A stretch of DNA of 9,256 bases from Bacteroidales bacterium (GCA_003557765.1 PWNO01000103.1:1-9256), one strand, 5' to 3'. Positions 1 to 5,500 are shown, numbered from the stretch's first letter. The notes: generated from the sequence alone by a model not told the origin. Made by a program: numbers and translations.

Positions 1-1041
1 CTCCCTGGCCAGGTCAATGATGTGCATCTGATCATGGATACGTGCATGCATGTTGTAATACTGGTCTTTCATGTCAAGCTTGATGCGTTGCTCTCCATAG
101 CGCTCTTTGAGTTGGTTGACGGTGTGCCTGAGACGTGCTTTCCGGCTTTCGAAACGTTGTTGGTTATGATCGCGGATGATGTACTCCAACGATGCCTGTT
201 CTACATTTCCCTGAAAAGAGGTGAGATGAAAAAAACCCTCATAGTTGGTGGTGTACTCGGGGCGCTCCCTGGAAGGCAGCATGCTGTTCAGCTCCATACC
301 CACCAGGCTGGCATTGATCATCTTGTCCTTGGCCTCTCCCGGGTGGATGTTTCTGCCTTCTATTTGGATGCCGGCATGCGCTGCATTGAAGTTTTCGTAT
401 TGCAGCTCTCCAAGTTCTCCGCCGTCGATGGTATAGGCAAATTCAGCACCGAAGCACTTCACGTCGAAATGGTCGGCTCCCCTGCCAATCTCTTCATCCG
501 GAGTAAATCCTACCCGGATCTTCCCATGCAGGATTTCCGGATGCTTCTGCAGGGTAAAGAGGGCTGTCATGATCTCTGCAATGCCCGCTTTGTCATCGGC
601 GCCAAGCAGGGTGGTGCCATCAGAGGTAATGAGCGTCTGCCCTGCATATTTTTTCAAGGAAGGGAAGTCGGCAGGCTTCATTACCAACTCCTTCTCCTTG
701 TGCAGGATCAGCTCTTGCCCATCATAGTTTTCATGGATCTTTGGGACAACATTTTTACCGGTCATGTCCGGACTGGTATCCAGATGAGCAATGAAGCCGA
801 TAACCGGAGCCTCAGCATGGGTGTTGGCAGGTAATGTCCCCATTACGTAAGCATGATCATCCACAGTAACATCTTGAAGGCCGAGCTCTTTAAGTTCATT
901 GGCCAGAAGATGGGCAAGCTCAAATTGGCCGGGTGTGCTGGGCATTTCTTTGCTGGCCGGGTCACTTTGCGTGTCGACAGCGATGTAACGAAAAAAACGG
1001 TCGGCGAGGGCTTGGCGATCAATCCGGATGTCTTTGGCCAT
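1..1041 (-). CDS. pepT: Peptidase T (tripeptide aminopeptidase), C-terminus cut by window edge
   Basis: Cytoplasmic zinc exopeptidase of the M20 family that releases the N-terminal residue of tripeptides. The 347 codons visible read cleanly from ATG at 1041 to the left edge. Metal-site motifs appear in family order: IAHLDTSPD (His86, Asp88), LLGADDKAG (the GADD at 147-150, whose last Asp is the expected bridging ligand), FTPDEEIG (Glu183 catalytic, Glu184 ligand) and YTIDGGELGE (Asp206). NFNAAHAGI, NIHPGEAK and ERPEYT at 218-263 fit the lid domain of PepT rather than other M20 enzymes. E. coli PepT is about 408 residues, so some 60 residues, including the last zinc-ligand His, lie outside the window. 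No Shine-Dalgarno is present. The next gene upstream, pgeF, points the same way, but a 201-base gap with its own promoter word suggests separate transcription. Identity is very likely; completeness cannot be judged. Confidence 0.95.
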   Translation of the reverse strand, partial: MAKDIRIDRQALADRFFRYIAVDTQSDPASKEMPSTPGQFELAHLLANELKELGLQDVTVDDHAYVMGTLPANTHAEAPVIGFIAHLDTSPDMTGKNVVPKIHENYDGQELILHKEKELVMKPADFPSLKKYAGQTLITSDGTTLLGADDKAGIAEIMTALFTLQKHPEILHGKIRVGFTPDEEIGRGADHFDVKCFGAEFAYTIDGGELGELQYENFNAAHAGIQIEGRNIHPGEAKDKMINASLVGMELNSMLPSRERPEYTTNYEGFFHLTSFQGNVEQASLEYIIRDHNQQRFESRKARLRHTVNQLKERYGEQRIKLDMKDQYYNMHARIHDQMHIIDLARE

Positions 1042-1057
1042 GCTGTTTGTTTTTCTG

Positions 1058-1065
1058 CAAAGGTA
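1058..1065 (-). promoter_or_regulatory. Probable -7 promoter element of pepT
   Basis: Read on the minus strand this is TACCTTTG, an exact match to the Bacteroidota -7 word TAnnTTTG. It would start transcription near 1051, about 10 bases before the pepT ATG. No good -33 TTTG lies at the usual 17-23 base spacing; instead a dyad (TGATTG, 2 bases, CAATCA) sits at 1082-1095. Seen: the word and its position. Inferred: its use as a promoter. Confidence 0.45.
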
Positions 1066-1081
1066 AGGCTTATTAAATTCC

Positions 1082-1095
1082 TGATTGCACAATCA
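1082..1095. promoter_or_regulatory. Dyad upstream of pepT, possible regulator site
   Basis: TGATTG and CAATCA form perfect 6-base inverted arms around CA. The centre is about 37 bases upstream of the transcription start predicted from the -7 word, where a class II activator or a replacement for a missing -33 element would sit. Salmonella pepT is known to be controlled by oxygen through FNR, but this dyad does not match the FNR box (TTGAT-N4-ATCAA), so no regulator is named. Confidence 0.25.
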
Positions 1096-1169
1096 TCCCA
1101 AAGGGAAAAAATGCACGGCAGATTGGGCTGTCATGCCAAAAAGCGGCCGGGCAGGATATAAAGTAAAGG

Positions 1170-1181
1170 TTATCCGGATAA
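1170..1181. repeat. 12-bp perfect palindrome
   Basis: TTATCCGGATAA reads the same on both strands and lies in the 201-base gap between pgeF and pepT. The flanking bases do not extend the symmetry. It may be a protein-binding site or chance; nothing else in the window repeats it. Confidence 0.2.
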
Positions 1182-1206
1182 GGCTTCAAAAATCTGTTTC
1201 TATGGG

Positions 1207-1254
1207 CTGCTCAGATGCTCGCGGAACTGATCTGAGCAGAGATCAGTGTTTTTT
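1207..1254 (+). terminator. Interleaved hairpins with a T-tract on the plus strand, over the pgeF stop codon
   Basis: Two stems compete for the same bases. Stem B pairs CTGCTCAGAT (1207-1216) with ATCTGAGCAG (1230-1239). Stem A pairs ACTGATCT (1226-1233) with AGATCAGT (1240-1247) around a 6-base loop and is followed on the plus strand by six T residues (1249-1254), the form of an intrinsic terminator. Read on the minus strand, the direction of pgeF and pepT, the stems are present but no T-tract follows directly. The minus-strand TGA stop of pgeF (1243-1245) is inside stem A. The structure could end antisense transcripts, cap the pgeF message, or both. Confidence 0.45.
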
Positions 1255-2061
1255 AAGCATGATTCCGGCCATAAAGCGTCCTGTATGGCCGTTGTCAGCC
1301 CGCGAGGAATAGAAGAGGGAGTTGTTGCACTGGCAGCAAACACCAGAGTTCTCGATGTTTTCTTCTTTTACCCCGGCATCTTTTAATTGCCGGATGTTGG
1401 CAGCCCATTGGTCGAAAATATGCTTTCCAGGTTTGGCAGATGGTTTTATGACGTCTTTCAGGTTTCCAAGTGCCATTCTGGCTTCCCTGAACACGTCATC
1501 TCCAATTTCATAGCAACAGGGGCCATTCGACGGGCCCAGGGCGGCCAGCATGTTTTCAGCGCGGCTGCCGTAATGCTGGACCATTTTATCCACGGTTGCG
1601 GTCACGATCTTTCTCAGTGTCCCTTTCCAGCCCGCATGCAAGGCAGCGATCACCTGGCGCACCGGATCATATAGGAATATGGGCACACAATCGGCAACCT
1701 GGATGCCCAGGCAAATGTTTTTCACGTTGGTGATCATCCCATCCGCGTTGGGAAGGGCTGTTTCCAATTCCATGGCTCCCTTTCCGCGGCAAGCTTCATT
1801 TACGACAGCAACATTGGCGCTGTGACACTGGTTGGCAAAAGTGAACCTGGCAAGGTCCGTGCGCAGTTCGTCTGCAAGGATGCGGCGGTTCTTTAACACC
1901 CTGAAGTTGTCATCTCCCACGTGGAAACCGATGTTCAGAGATGAAAAATTGCCGCTGCTGATTCCACCTTCACGCGTGGATACGAAATGCAAAAGACGAT
2001 CGAACCTTGAAAGCTGTTCAAACGTTCCGGCAGTTATGGCTCCATGGTGGTGATAGCGCAT
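1243..2061 (-). CDS. pgeF: Peptidoglycan editing factor PgeF (YfiH/LACC1 family copper/zinc-site oxidoreductase fold)
   Basis: A 272-residue member of the YfiH/DUF152 family. In E. coli, PgeF removes wrongly loaded L-Ser from the UDP-MurNAc-amino acid precursor so that peptidoglycan keeps L-Ala at position 1; relatives were annotated as polyphenol oxidase or purine nucleoside enzymes. Family signatures are in order: FVSTREGGISSG (26-37), SLNIGFHVGDD (41-51), NQCHSANV (His80), QVADCVPI (Cys125), LHAGWKG (His142), ALGPSNGPCCYEIG (174-187) and the C-terminal FYSSRADNGHTGRFMAGI. His80, Cys125 and His142 make up the expected metal triad, so the enzyme looks intact and full length. The ATG at 2061 is preceded by a promoter word 24 bases upstream and no Shine-Dalgarno. 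The gene diverges from hemW across a repeat-rich gap. Its stop codon falls within a hairpin. Confidence 0.93.
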   Translation of the reverse strand: MRYHHHGAITAGTFEQLSRFDRLLHFVSTREGGISSGNFSSLNIGFHVGDDNFRVLKNRRILADELRTDLARFTFANQCHSANVAVVNEACRGKGAMELETALPNADGMITNVKNICLGIQVADCVPIFLYDPVRQVIAALHAGWKGTLRKIVTATVDKMVQHYGSRAENMLAALGPSNGPCCYEIGDDVFREARMALGNLKDVIKPSAKPGKHIFDQWAANIRQLKDAGVKEENIENSGVCCQCNNSLFYSSRADNGHTGRFMAGIMLKKH

Positions 2062-2084
2062 GGGTGATGCTATTGTTTATCCAT

Positions 2085-2092
2085 CAAATTTA
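2085..2092 (-). promoter_or_regulatory. Probable -7 promoter element of pgeF
   Basis: On the minus strand this reads TAAATTTG, an exact TAnnTTTG word, predicting a start near 2078 and a leader of about 17 bases. The same word with the same leader length precedes yciO. No TTTG lies at proper -33 spacing; a dyad (GATTAT, 2 bases, ATAATC) occupies 2103-2116 there. Confidence 0.5.
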
Positions 2093-2102
2093 AGAAAATT
2101 CC

Positions 2103-2116
2103 GATTATGAATAATC
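2103..2116. promoter_or_regulatory. Dyad upstream of pgeF, possible regulator site
   Basis: GATTAT and ATAATC form perfect 6-base inverted arms around GA, centred about 31 bases upstream of the predicted pgeF start. The DNA here is AT-rich, so chance symmetry is possible. Confidence 0.2.
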
Positions 2117-2142
2117 TTCAACCACCTCAATCATATCTTTTT

Positions 2143-2150
2143 TATCTTTG
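2143..2150 (+). promoter_or_regulatory. Candidate -7 promoter element for hemW
   Basis: TATCTTTG matches the Bacteroidota TAnnTTTG word exactly, and the same eight bases lie before the gene at 7797. It predicts a start near 2157 and a long leader of about 180 bases that would include all three upstream repeat blocks. No -33 TTTG is visible at normal spacing, so support is modest. No closer promoter word for hemW is seen. Confidence 0.4.
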
Positions 2151-2202
2151 AATACATAATGGAAGACATGCAAACCCCTACCCGCAGCAGTTGACTTGCG
2201 GA

Positions 2203-2238
2203 GAAGTAAGAAGCAGGAAGTAAGAAGTAAGAATGTAA
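2203..2238. repeat. Degenerate tandem 7-mer array (GAAGTAA type)
   Basis: Consecutive units are GAAGTAA (2203), GAAGCAG (2210), GAAGTAA (2217), GAAGTAA (2224) and GAATGTAA (2231, one base longer). The period is exactly seven until the last unit. The array lies between the candidate promoter and the hemW start. Seven-base units would shift a reading frame on copy change, but no coding region is seen here. Confidence 0.75.
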
Positions 2239-2245
2239 CCGAGGC

Positions 2246-2286
2246 ATTTGTGTGTGCATTTGTGCAACCTTTTGTGTTTATTTGTG
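2246..2286. repeat. Spaced ATTTGTG repeat, about 12-base period
   Basis: ATTTGTG occurs at 2246, 2258 and 2280, with the variant TTTTGTG at 2270; starts are spaced 12, 12 and 10 bases. The first two copies share GC just before them. It begins eight bases after the GAAGTAA array and differs from it in composition. Confidence 0.6.
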
Positions 2287-2307
2287 GATTTTCTAATCGC
2301 CTCGGGT

Positions 2308-2328
2308 AACCTCATACCTCAAACCTTT
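2308..2328. repeat. Short tandem 7-mer (AACCTCA type) just before hemW
   Basis: Three adjacent units, AACCTCA, TACCTCA and AACCTTT, end seven bases before the hemW ATG. They fill the place where a ribosome binding site would be, and none resembles a Shine-Dalgarno sequence. Confidence 0.5.
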
Positions 2329-2335
2329 TATTCCC

Positions 2336-3265
2336 ATGGCTGGCATCTACATCCACATCCCTTACTGCCGGCAGGCCTGCCACTACTGCAACTTCCACTT
2401 CTCAGTGTCGCAGAGGAACAGGGCGGCGTTTGTGGATGCCCTGATGCTGGAAATATCGATGCAGGCAGATTTTTTCAGGAATATCGGGGAGGTTGGCGAG
2501 ATCAGCACTATATATTTGGGAGGGGGCACACCCTCCGTCCTCGAAAATGATGAACTTGAAAGGCTTTTCGAGCATCTCGGGAATGTTTTTTCGATAGCTG
2601 GTGCTGAAGAGATTACCCTTGAAGCAAACCCCGACGACCTGGATCGCGAAAAGCTGCTTTTTTTGTGCGATACACCTGTCAACAGGCTGAGCATTGGCGT
2701 GCAAAGTTTTCATGATGACGACCTTCGGTATATGAATCGCCTGCACAGTCCGGCACAAGCCGTGGAATCCATTGAACTGGCTCAGCAGTTGGGTTTTGAC
2801 CGGCTCACCGTGGACCTGATCTATGGCACGCCTACCATGGATGATCGCCGGTGGGAAGAGAACCTCAACCGTGTCACCGGCATGGGCATTTTCCACCTCT
2901 CAGCTTATGCGCTGACGGTTGAGCAGAAGACCGTGTTGCATTATCTCATTCAGAAAGGCCGCGCTGAAGACGTCTCTGAGGAGCAAAGCGCCAGGCAGTT
3001 TGAGCTGATGTGTACTTTGCTTGCTTCTGCCGGTTATGCCCATTATGAAGTTTCCAACTTTGGCCGTCCAGGTCATTATGGTTTGCACAACCTGTCTTAC
3101 TGGACCGGCCGCCCATACCTCGGACTAGGACCTTCTGCACATAGCTATACGGGTAGGCGGCGCCTATGGAATCCTGCCAATACATCGCTTTACATTCAAT
3201 CGATACGGGAAGGTGAACTGCCTGCATTGGGAGAAACGCTATCACTTGCACAAGCCTGTAACTAA
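2336..3265 (+). CDS. hemW: HemW N-terminal radical-SAM part (309 residues before the TAA)
   Basis: This open part starts MAGIYIHIPYC, the normal HemW N-terminus, which fixes the ATG. The iron-sulfur motif is CRQACHYC (Cys11, Cys15, Cys18) followed by Asn-Phe; HemN has a further Cys here, so Phe20 favours HemW over HemN. Then come LGGGTPS (61-67, SAM binding), EANPDD (96-101), NRLSIGVQSF (116-125), DLIYGTP (160-166), HYEVSNF (236-242) and LSYWTGRPYLGLGPSAHSY (253-271). The radical-SAM barrel is therefore complete. If the stop is real, the protein ends right before its C-terminal domain and may be unstable or unable to hand over heme. Confidence 0.85.
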   Translation: MAGIYIHIPYCRQACHYCNFHFSVSQRNRAAFVDALMLEISMQADFFRNIGEVGEISTIYLGGGTPSVLENDELERLFEHLGNVFSIAGAEEITLEANPDDLDREKLLFLCDTPVNRLSIGVQSFHDDDLRYMNRLHSPAQAVESIELAQQLGFDRLTVDLIYGTPTMDDRRWEENLNRVTGMGIFHLSAYALTVEQKTVLHYLIQKGRAEDVSEEQSARQFELMCTLLASAGYAHYEVSNFGRPGHYGLHNLSYWTGRPYLGLGPSAHSYTGRRRLWNPANTSLYIQSIREGELPALGETLSLAQACN

Positions 3266-3268
3266 TAT

Positions 3269-3472
3269 GTGATGACTTCCCTGCGCACGATGTGGGGATG
3301 TGATTTAAACCGCATTCGTGACCTATATGGCGAATCCCTGGCCCGGCAGGTGGAGAAAAACGCGACACGGCATCTGCAGCAGGGGATGCTTCATCGATCA
3401 GGTGAGCATTTGCTGGTGACCCAACAAGGAAAATTTTTTGCCGATGGCATTGCCGCTGAGCTTTTTGTATGA
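3269..3472 (+). CDS. hemW: HemW C-terminal domain fragment downstream of the TAA
   Basis: Sixty-seven residues in the same frame as the N-terminal part, possibly starting at GTG 3269 or ATG 3272, only three to six bases past the TAA. The text TSLRTMWGCDL followed by a basic helical stretch and LLVTQQGKFFADGIAAELF is the HemN_C domain that closes HemW proteins, ending at a normal TGA. It shows no decay of its own, which fits a recent interruption, a sequencing error, or translation by re-initiation. It is not expected to be a separate gene in relatives. Confidence 0.55.
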   Translation: MMTSLRTMWGCDLNRIRDLYGESLARQVEKNATRHLQQGMLHRSGEHLLVTQQGKFFADGIAAELFV

Positions 3473-3479
3473 ATGGAAG

Positions 3480-3511
3480 GACAAAAAGATAAAATGACAA
3501 AAGGACAAAAA
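3480..3511. repeat. Tandem 8-mer array (GACAAAA type) after hemW
   Basis: Four units follow without gaps: GACAAAAA (3480), GATAAAAT (3488), GACAAAAG (3496) and GACAAAAA (3504). The array starts seven bases after the hemW TGA stop, in the 113-base gap between convergent hemW and xerD. A weak stem (TCTTTG 3548-3553 with CAAAGA 3559-3564) is the only hairpin seen in this gap, and it has no T-tract. Confidence 0.7.
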
Positions 3512-3585
3512 GTCGGGGTACGCGGTGAACCTGGAGTGGATGGGTGGTCTTTGTGCGGCAAAGATGTTAGGCTGGAGCTTTGACA

Positions 3586-4488
3586 CTACTTCGCCCTTGG
3601 GTGATAGGAGAGCAGGTTTTCCCGCAAATACTCCCTGCTCAGGTGAGTGTATATCTCGGTGGTGGTGATGGACTCGTGCCCAAGCATGTCCTGCACGGCC
3701 CTCAGGTCTGCGCCCCCCTCCACGAGATGTGTGGCAAAACTGTGCCGGAGCGTATGCGGGCTTACTATTTTTTTTATCCCGGCAGTTTTACACGACTCCC
3801 TAATGATGTAAAATACCATTACCCTGGTAAGCGCTTTACCCCGGCGATTTAAAAAAAGGTGATCTTCAAACCCGGGTGCTGCCGGGGTCTGATTTCTATT
3901 GTTGCGCAGGTAGATTATCATATGCTTTAGCGCTTCCCTTCCTATGGGCACGATGCGCTGTTTATTACCCTTTCCGCTGACCCTGATGAATTCGTCTTTT
4001 TCAAAAATGTCGGAAATTTTGAGGTGAAGAAGTTCCGAAACCCTCAGGCCGCAGCCGTAAAGAGTTTCCACGATAGCGCGGTTACGCTGGCCTTGCGGCT
4101 TACTGAGGTCAATCGCAGCAATCATCCGGTCAACCTCTTCAATGGATAGCACTTCAGGGAGCTTGCGCCCTGTTCGGGGCAGATCAAGGGATGCACTGGG
4201 ATCGTGATCAATGGCGTTTTCAATTAGCAGGTAACCATAAAATCCGCGTATGCCGGAAATGATCCTGGCCTGTGTGCGTTCGCCTATGCCCATGCGATGG
4301 ATCCAATGCAGGAAGTCATGCAAATCTGACCGGTTTAAGGTCAACAGCGACTTTTGGTTATCCTGGTGATCGAGATATTCCACCAGCTTTTCCACATCAT
4401 GCAGGTAGGCGGAAATGGAGTTTTCTGACAGGGAACGCTCCAGTCGCAGGTACATCTCAAAACCACGGATCCAACTGTCACGGCTCAT
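3586..4488 (-). CDS. xerD: Site-specific tyrosine recombinase XerD
   Basis: Cytoplasmic recombinase that, with XerC, resolves chromosome dimers at the dif site during division. The 300-residue length is normal. Residues 1-90 form the SAM-like N-terminal DNA-binding domain (helical, SLSENSISAYLHDV at 19-32). The catalytic domain carries all six expected residues: Arg149 in YGCGLRVSELL, Lys173 in VSGKGNKQR, His245 and Arg248 in SPHTLRHSFATHLVEGGADL, His271 in LGHESITTTEIYTHL, and nucleophile Tyr280. The TTTEIYTHLSREYLRE ending favours XerD over XerC, and the lack of phage or integron neighbours argues for the housekeeping enzyme. The ATG at 4488 has no Shine-Dalgarno but a good promoter 50 bases upstream, overlapped by a palindrome. 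It ends in TAG, convergent with hemW. Confidence 0.92.
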   Translation of the reverse strand: MSRDSWIRGFEMYLRLERSLSENSISAYLHDVEKLVEYLDHQDNQKSLLTLNRSDLHDFLHWIHRMGIGERTQARIISGIRGFYGYLLIENAIDHDPSASLDLPRTGRKLPEVLSIEEVDRMIAAIDLSKPQGQRNRAIVETLYGCGLRVSELLHLKISDIFEKDEFIRVSGKGNKQRIVPIGREALKHMIIYLRNNRNQTPAAPGFEDHLFLNRRGKALTRVMVFYIIRESCKTAGIKKIVSPHTLRHSFATHLVEGGADLRAVQDMLGHESITTTEIYTHLSREYLRENLLSYHPRAK

Positions 4489-4525
4489 GAACAGGTGTTA
4501 TGGGAGCTGTTTTACACAGCATGGT

Positions 4526-4553
4526 TATCTTATCATACAAAGTTAATAAGATA
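4526..4553. repeat. 28-bp imperfect palindrome over the xerD promoter
   Basis: Arms TATCTTAT (4526-4533) and ATAAGATA (4546-4553) are perfect inverted copies separated by 12 bases. Divided as 11-6-11, the two 11-base arms agree at 9 positions. The -7 element of xerD (4538-4545) is inside it. A repressor operator is one reading; a Xer-type recombination site is another, since dif sites are 28 bp with 11-6-11 form, though the inner edges do not match the E. coli dif pattern. Confidence 0.4.
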
Positions 4554-4566
4554 TATGCGGAAACAA
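4538..4566 (-). promoter_or_regulatory. Probable promoter of xerD
   Basis: On the minus strand a TTG (4566-4564) lies 18 bases before TAACTTTG (4545-4538), matching both parts of the Bacteroidota promoter (TTG or TTTG, 17-23 bases, TAnnTTTG). Transcription would begin near 4531, giving a leader of about 43 bases. This is the best-formed promoter in the window. Confidence 0.6.
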
Positions 4567-4853
4567 GCCATGCCAGATAAATTGATGCCCTTTCATCCAG
4601 GCAACTTTTTTTGCCAATTTTTCTGCAGATGAACCGGGCACTTGCGATCTCGGCGAAGCCAGTGGCCCATTACAGGATTTTTGATACACACAATGATGAT
4701 CATTACCCATGGCTGTTCAATTCTGCGAGCCTAAGCAAAACCATCAGCAAACCTAAGCGAGAAACCAAAACCACAAAACATTGATTGCCTTAATTTTGAA
4801 AAATTATGTGCACTCGATCATGTGCCTTTTATCCATTGATGCAACAAAATCAC

Positions 4854-4861
4854 TAATTTTG
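4854..4861 (+). promoter_or_regulatory. Probable -7 element of the Yip1-family gene
   Basis: TAATTTTG fits TAnnTTTG and predicts a start near 4868, about 36 bases before ATG 4904. A TTG at 4836-4838 is upstream but the 15-base spacing is short. A second TAATTTTG at 4791-4798 is an alternative with a longer leader. Confidence 0.45.
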
Positions 4862-4903
4862 GGGCGTCCTGGTCGTTGGCCGGATACATTCAAACCGGTT
4901 TCT

Positions 4904-5500
4904 ATGAAAAAAAACAAGAATTTTCAGATCATTCGCGATATTCTTATCCGTCCGGAGGCATTTTTCAAGGACTTTGTCAGTGATTTACCGCAGGTACGGT
5001 CCTTTTTCTTCGCCTATGGGCTTCCGTTGATGGTGCTTGGTGCGGCAGGCAGGATGACACGGGAACTGATGAAGCACATCAGCCGGGATATAGAGGTGTA
5101 TGGTGATCAGCTTGCTGGCGTTTTTATCGTCAGCCTCATTGGCTACGTCTTATCCGTATGGCTGGGCGGGATAATCATCAGCCAGCTTGCGAAGTCTTTT
5201 AGCAGCCGGATGGATGCAGACCGGGCAATATTACTTTGCATGACGGCCTATACACCCTATATGATCGCACAACCACTTGCTGCCATTGGCATGGGGATGG
5301 ATCCACTGGCGTTCATCGGGTTATTGTATACCGTATTTATTTTTGGGAAAGGCCTTGGCCCCATGCTTGAGACGCCGAAGAAACATACCGTTGGCTTTGC
5401 GCTGATCGGTTTTTTTGTGCTGTTTGGCATTGCGCATGTCAGTTATTTGCTTCTTTCGGGATTGTTCATTGCCGGTCTTGCACCCAGCCCGGGTCCTTGA
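4904..5500 (+). CDS. Yip1-family integral membrane protein
   Basis: A 198-residue inner-membrane protein of unknown exact role. After a short charged start (MKKNKNFQIIRDILIRPEAFF) hydrophobic spans lie at about 31-49, 70-95, 107-128, 134-152 and 162-190, the five-helix plan of the Yip1/YIF1 domain. AYTPYMIAQPL at 115-125, a Tyr-Thr-Pro within the third span, is the typical bacterial Yip1 mark. The reading frame stays open back to a TTG at 4781, but ATG 4904 is preferred because it follows a promoter word at 4854-4861 and because residues upstream of it do not resemble a membrane protein start. The M23 peptidase gene begins 82 bases downstream on the same strand, with no promoter word seen between, so the two may be co-transcribed. 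Function in bacteria is not established. Confidence 0.78.
   Translation: MKKNKNFQIIRDILIRPEAFFKDFVSDLPQVRSFFFAYGLPLMVLGAAGRMTRELMKHISRDIEVYGDQLAGVFIVSLIGYVLSVWLGGIIISQLAKSFSSRMDADRAILLCMTAYTPYMIAQPLAAIGMGMDPLAFIGLLYTVFIFGKGLGPMLETPKKHTVGFALIGFFVLFGIAHVSYLLLSGLFIAGLAPSPGP

Larger units (their letters stand above)
2336..3472 (+). pseudogene. hemW: hemW, full-length heme chaperone gene interrupted by one in-frame TAA
   Basis: HemW is a radical-SAM protein related to coproporphyrinogen dehydrogenase HemN that binds heme and delivers it to respiratory proteins. Read through, this locus gives 378 codons, the usual HemW length, with one TAA at codon 310 (3263-3265). Both sides are in the same frame and both match the family: NCN-type text ends ...LAQACN, then the stop, then YVMTSLRTMWGCDL. 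HemW proteins normally have NEY at this point, so a single G-to-T change turning GAA into TAA explains it. No insertion or deletion is needed. The break removes the C-terminal HemN_C domain from the main product. It may be a real nonsense mutation, a consensus or read error (G-to-T is a common damage artefact), or a gene split that still works if translation restarts at GTG 3269 or ATG 3272. Convergent xerD follows. Confidence 0.85.
4489..4903. other. Gene-poor divergent region between xerD and the Yip1-family gene
   Basis: These 415 bases hold the xerD promoter and palindrome at 4526-4566 and two copies of the promoter word TAATTTTG on the plus strand (4791-4798, 4854-4861). A small 5-base stem (GGCAA 4600-4604, TTGCC 4611-4615) is followed by AATTTTT. 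An AATGAT-G-ATCATT dyad lies at 4692-4704, and CCTAAGC occurs twice (4730, 4752). The only open frame of note is 51 codons, ATG 4629 to TGA 4784, plus strand. I recognise no family in it, and its length is within chance. Confidence 0.5.

Noticed and set aside
22..834. 270-codon open frame on the plus strand
   Set aside because: It is antisense to pepT, whose M20 metal-site motifs are all on the minus strand. The plus-strand product has no recognisable family.
3263..3265. Reassigned stop codon (TAA read as an amino acid throughout the genome)
   Set aside because: yciO ends with TAA at its normal length, and TAG (xerD) and TGA (pgeF) are also used as normal ends.
3263..3268. Frameshift as the cause of the hemW break
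   Set aside because: The sequence before and after the TAA is in the same frame and matches HemW without any shift, so it is a one-codon nonsense change.
3548..3564. Hairpin as terminator for hemW or xerD
   Set aside because: The 6-bp stem is weak and has no T-tract on either strand.
3586..4488. Tyrosine recombinase as a sign of an integrated element
   Set aside because: Its length, motifs and housekeeping neighbours fit chromosomal XerD. No attachment repeats, tRNA or cargo genes are present.
4600..4620. Intrinsic terminator (GGCAA/TTGCC stem then AATTTTT)
   Set aside because: The stem is only 5 bp, the T-run is offset, and no plus-strand gene ends nearby.
4781..4903. N-terminal extension of the Yip1-family protein back to TTG 4781
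   Set aside because: It would run through two promoter words (4791, 4854); ATG 4904 gives a normal Yip1-type start.
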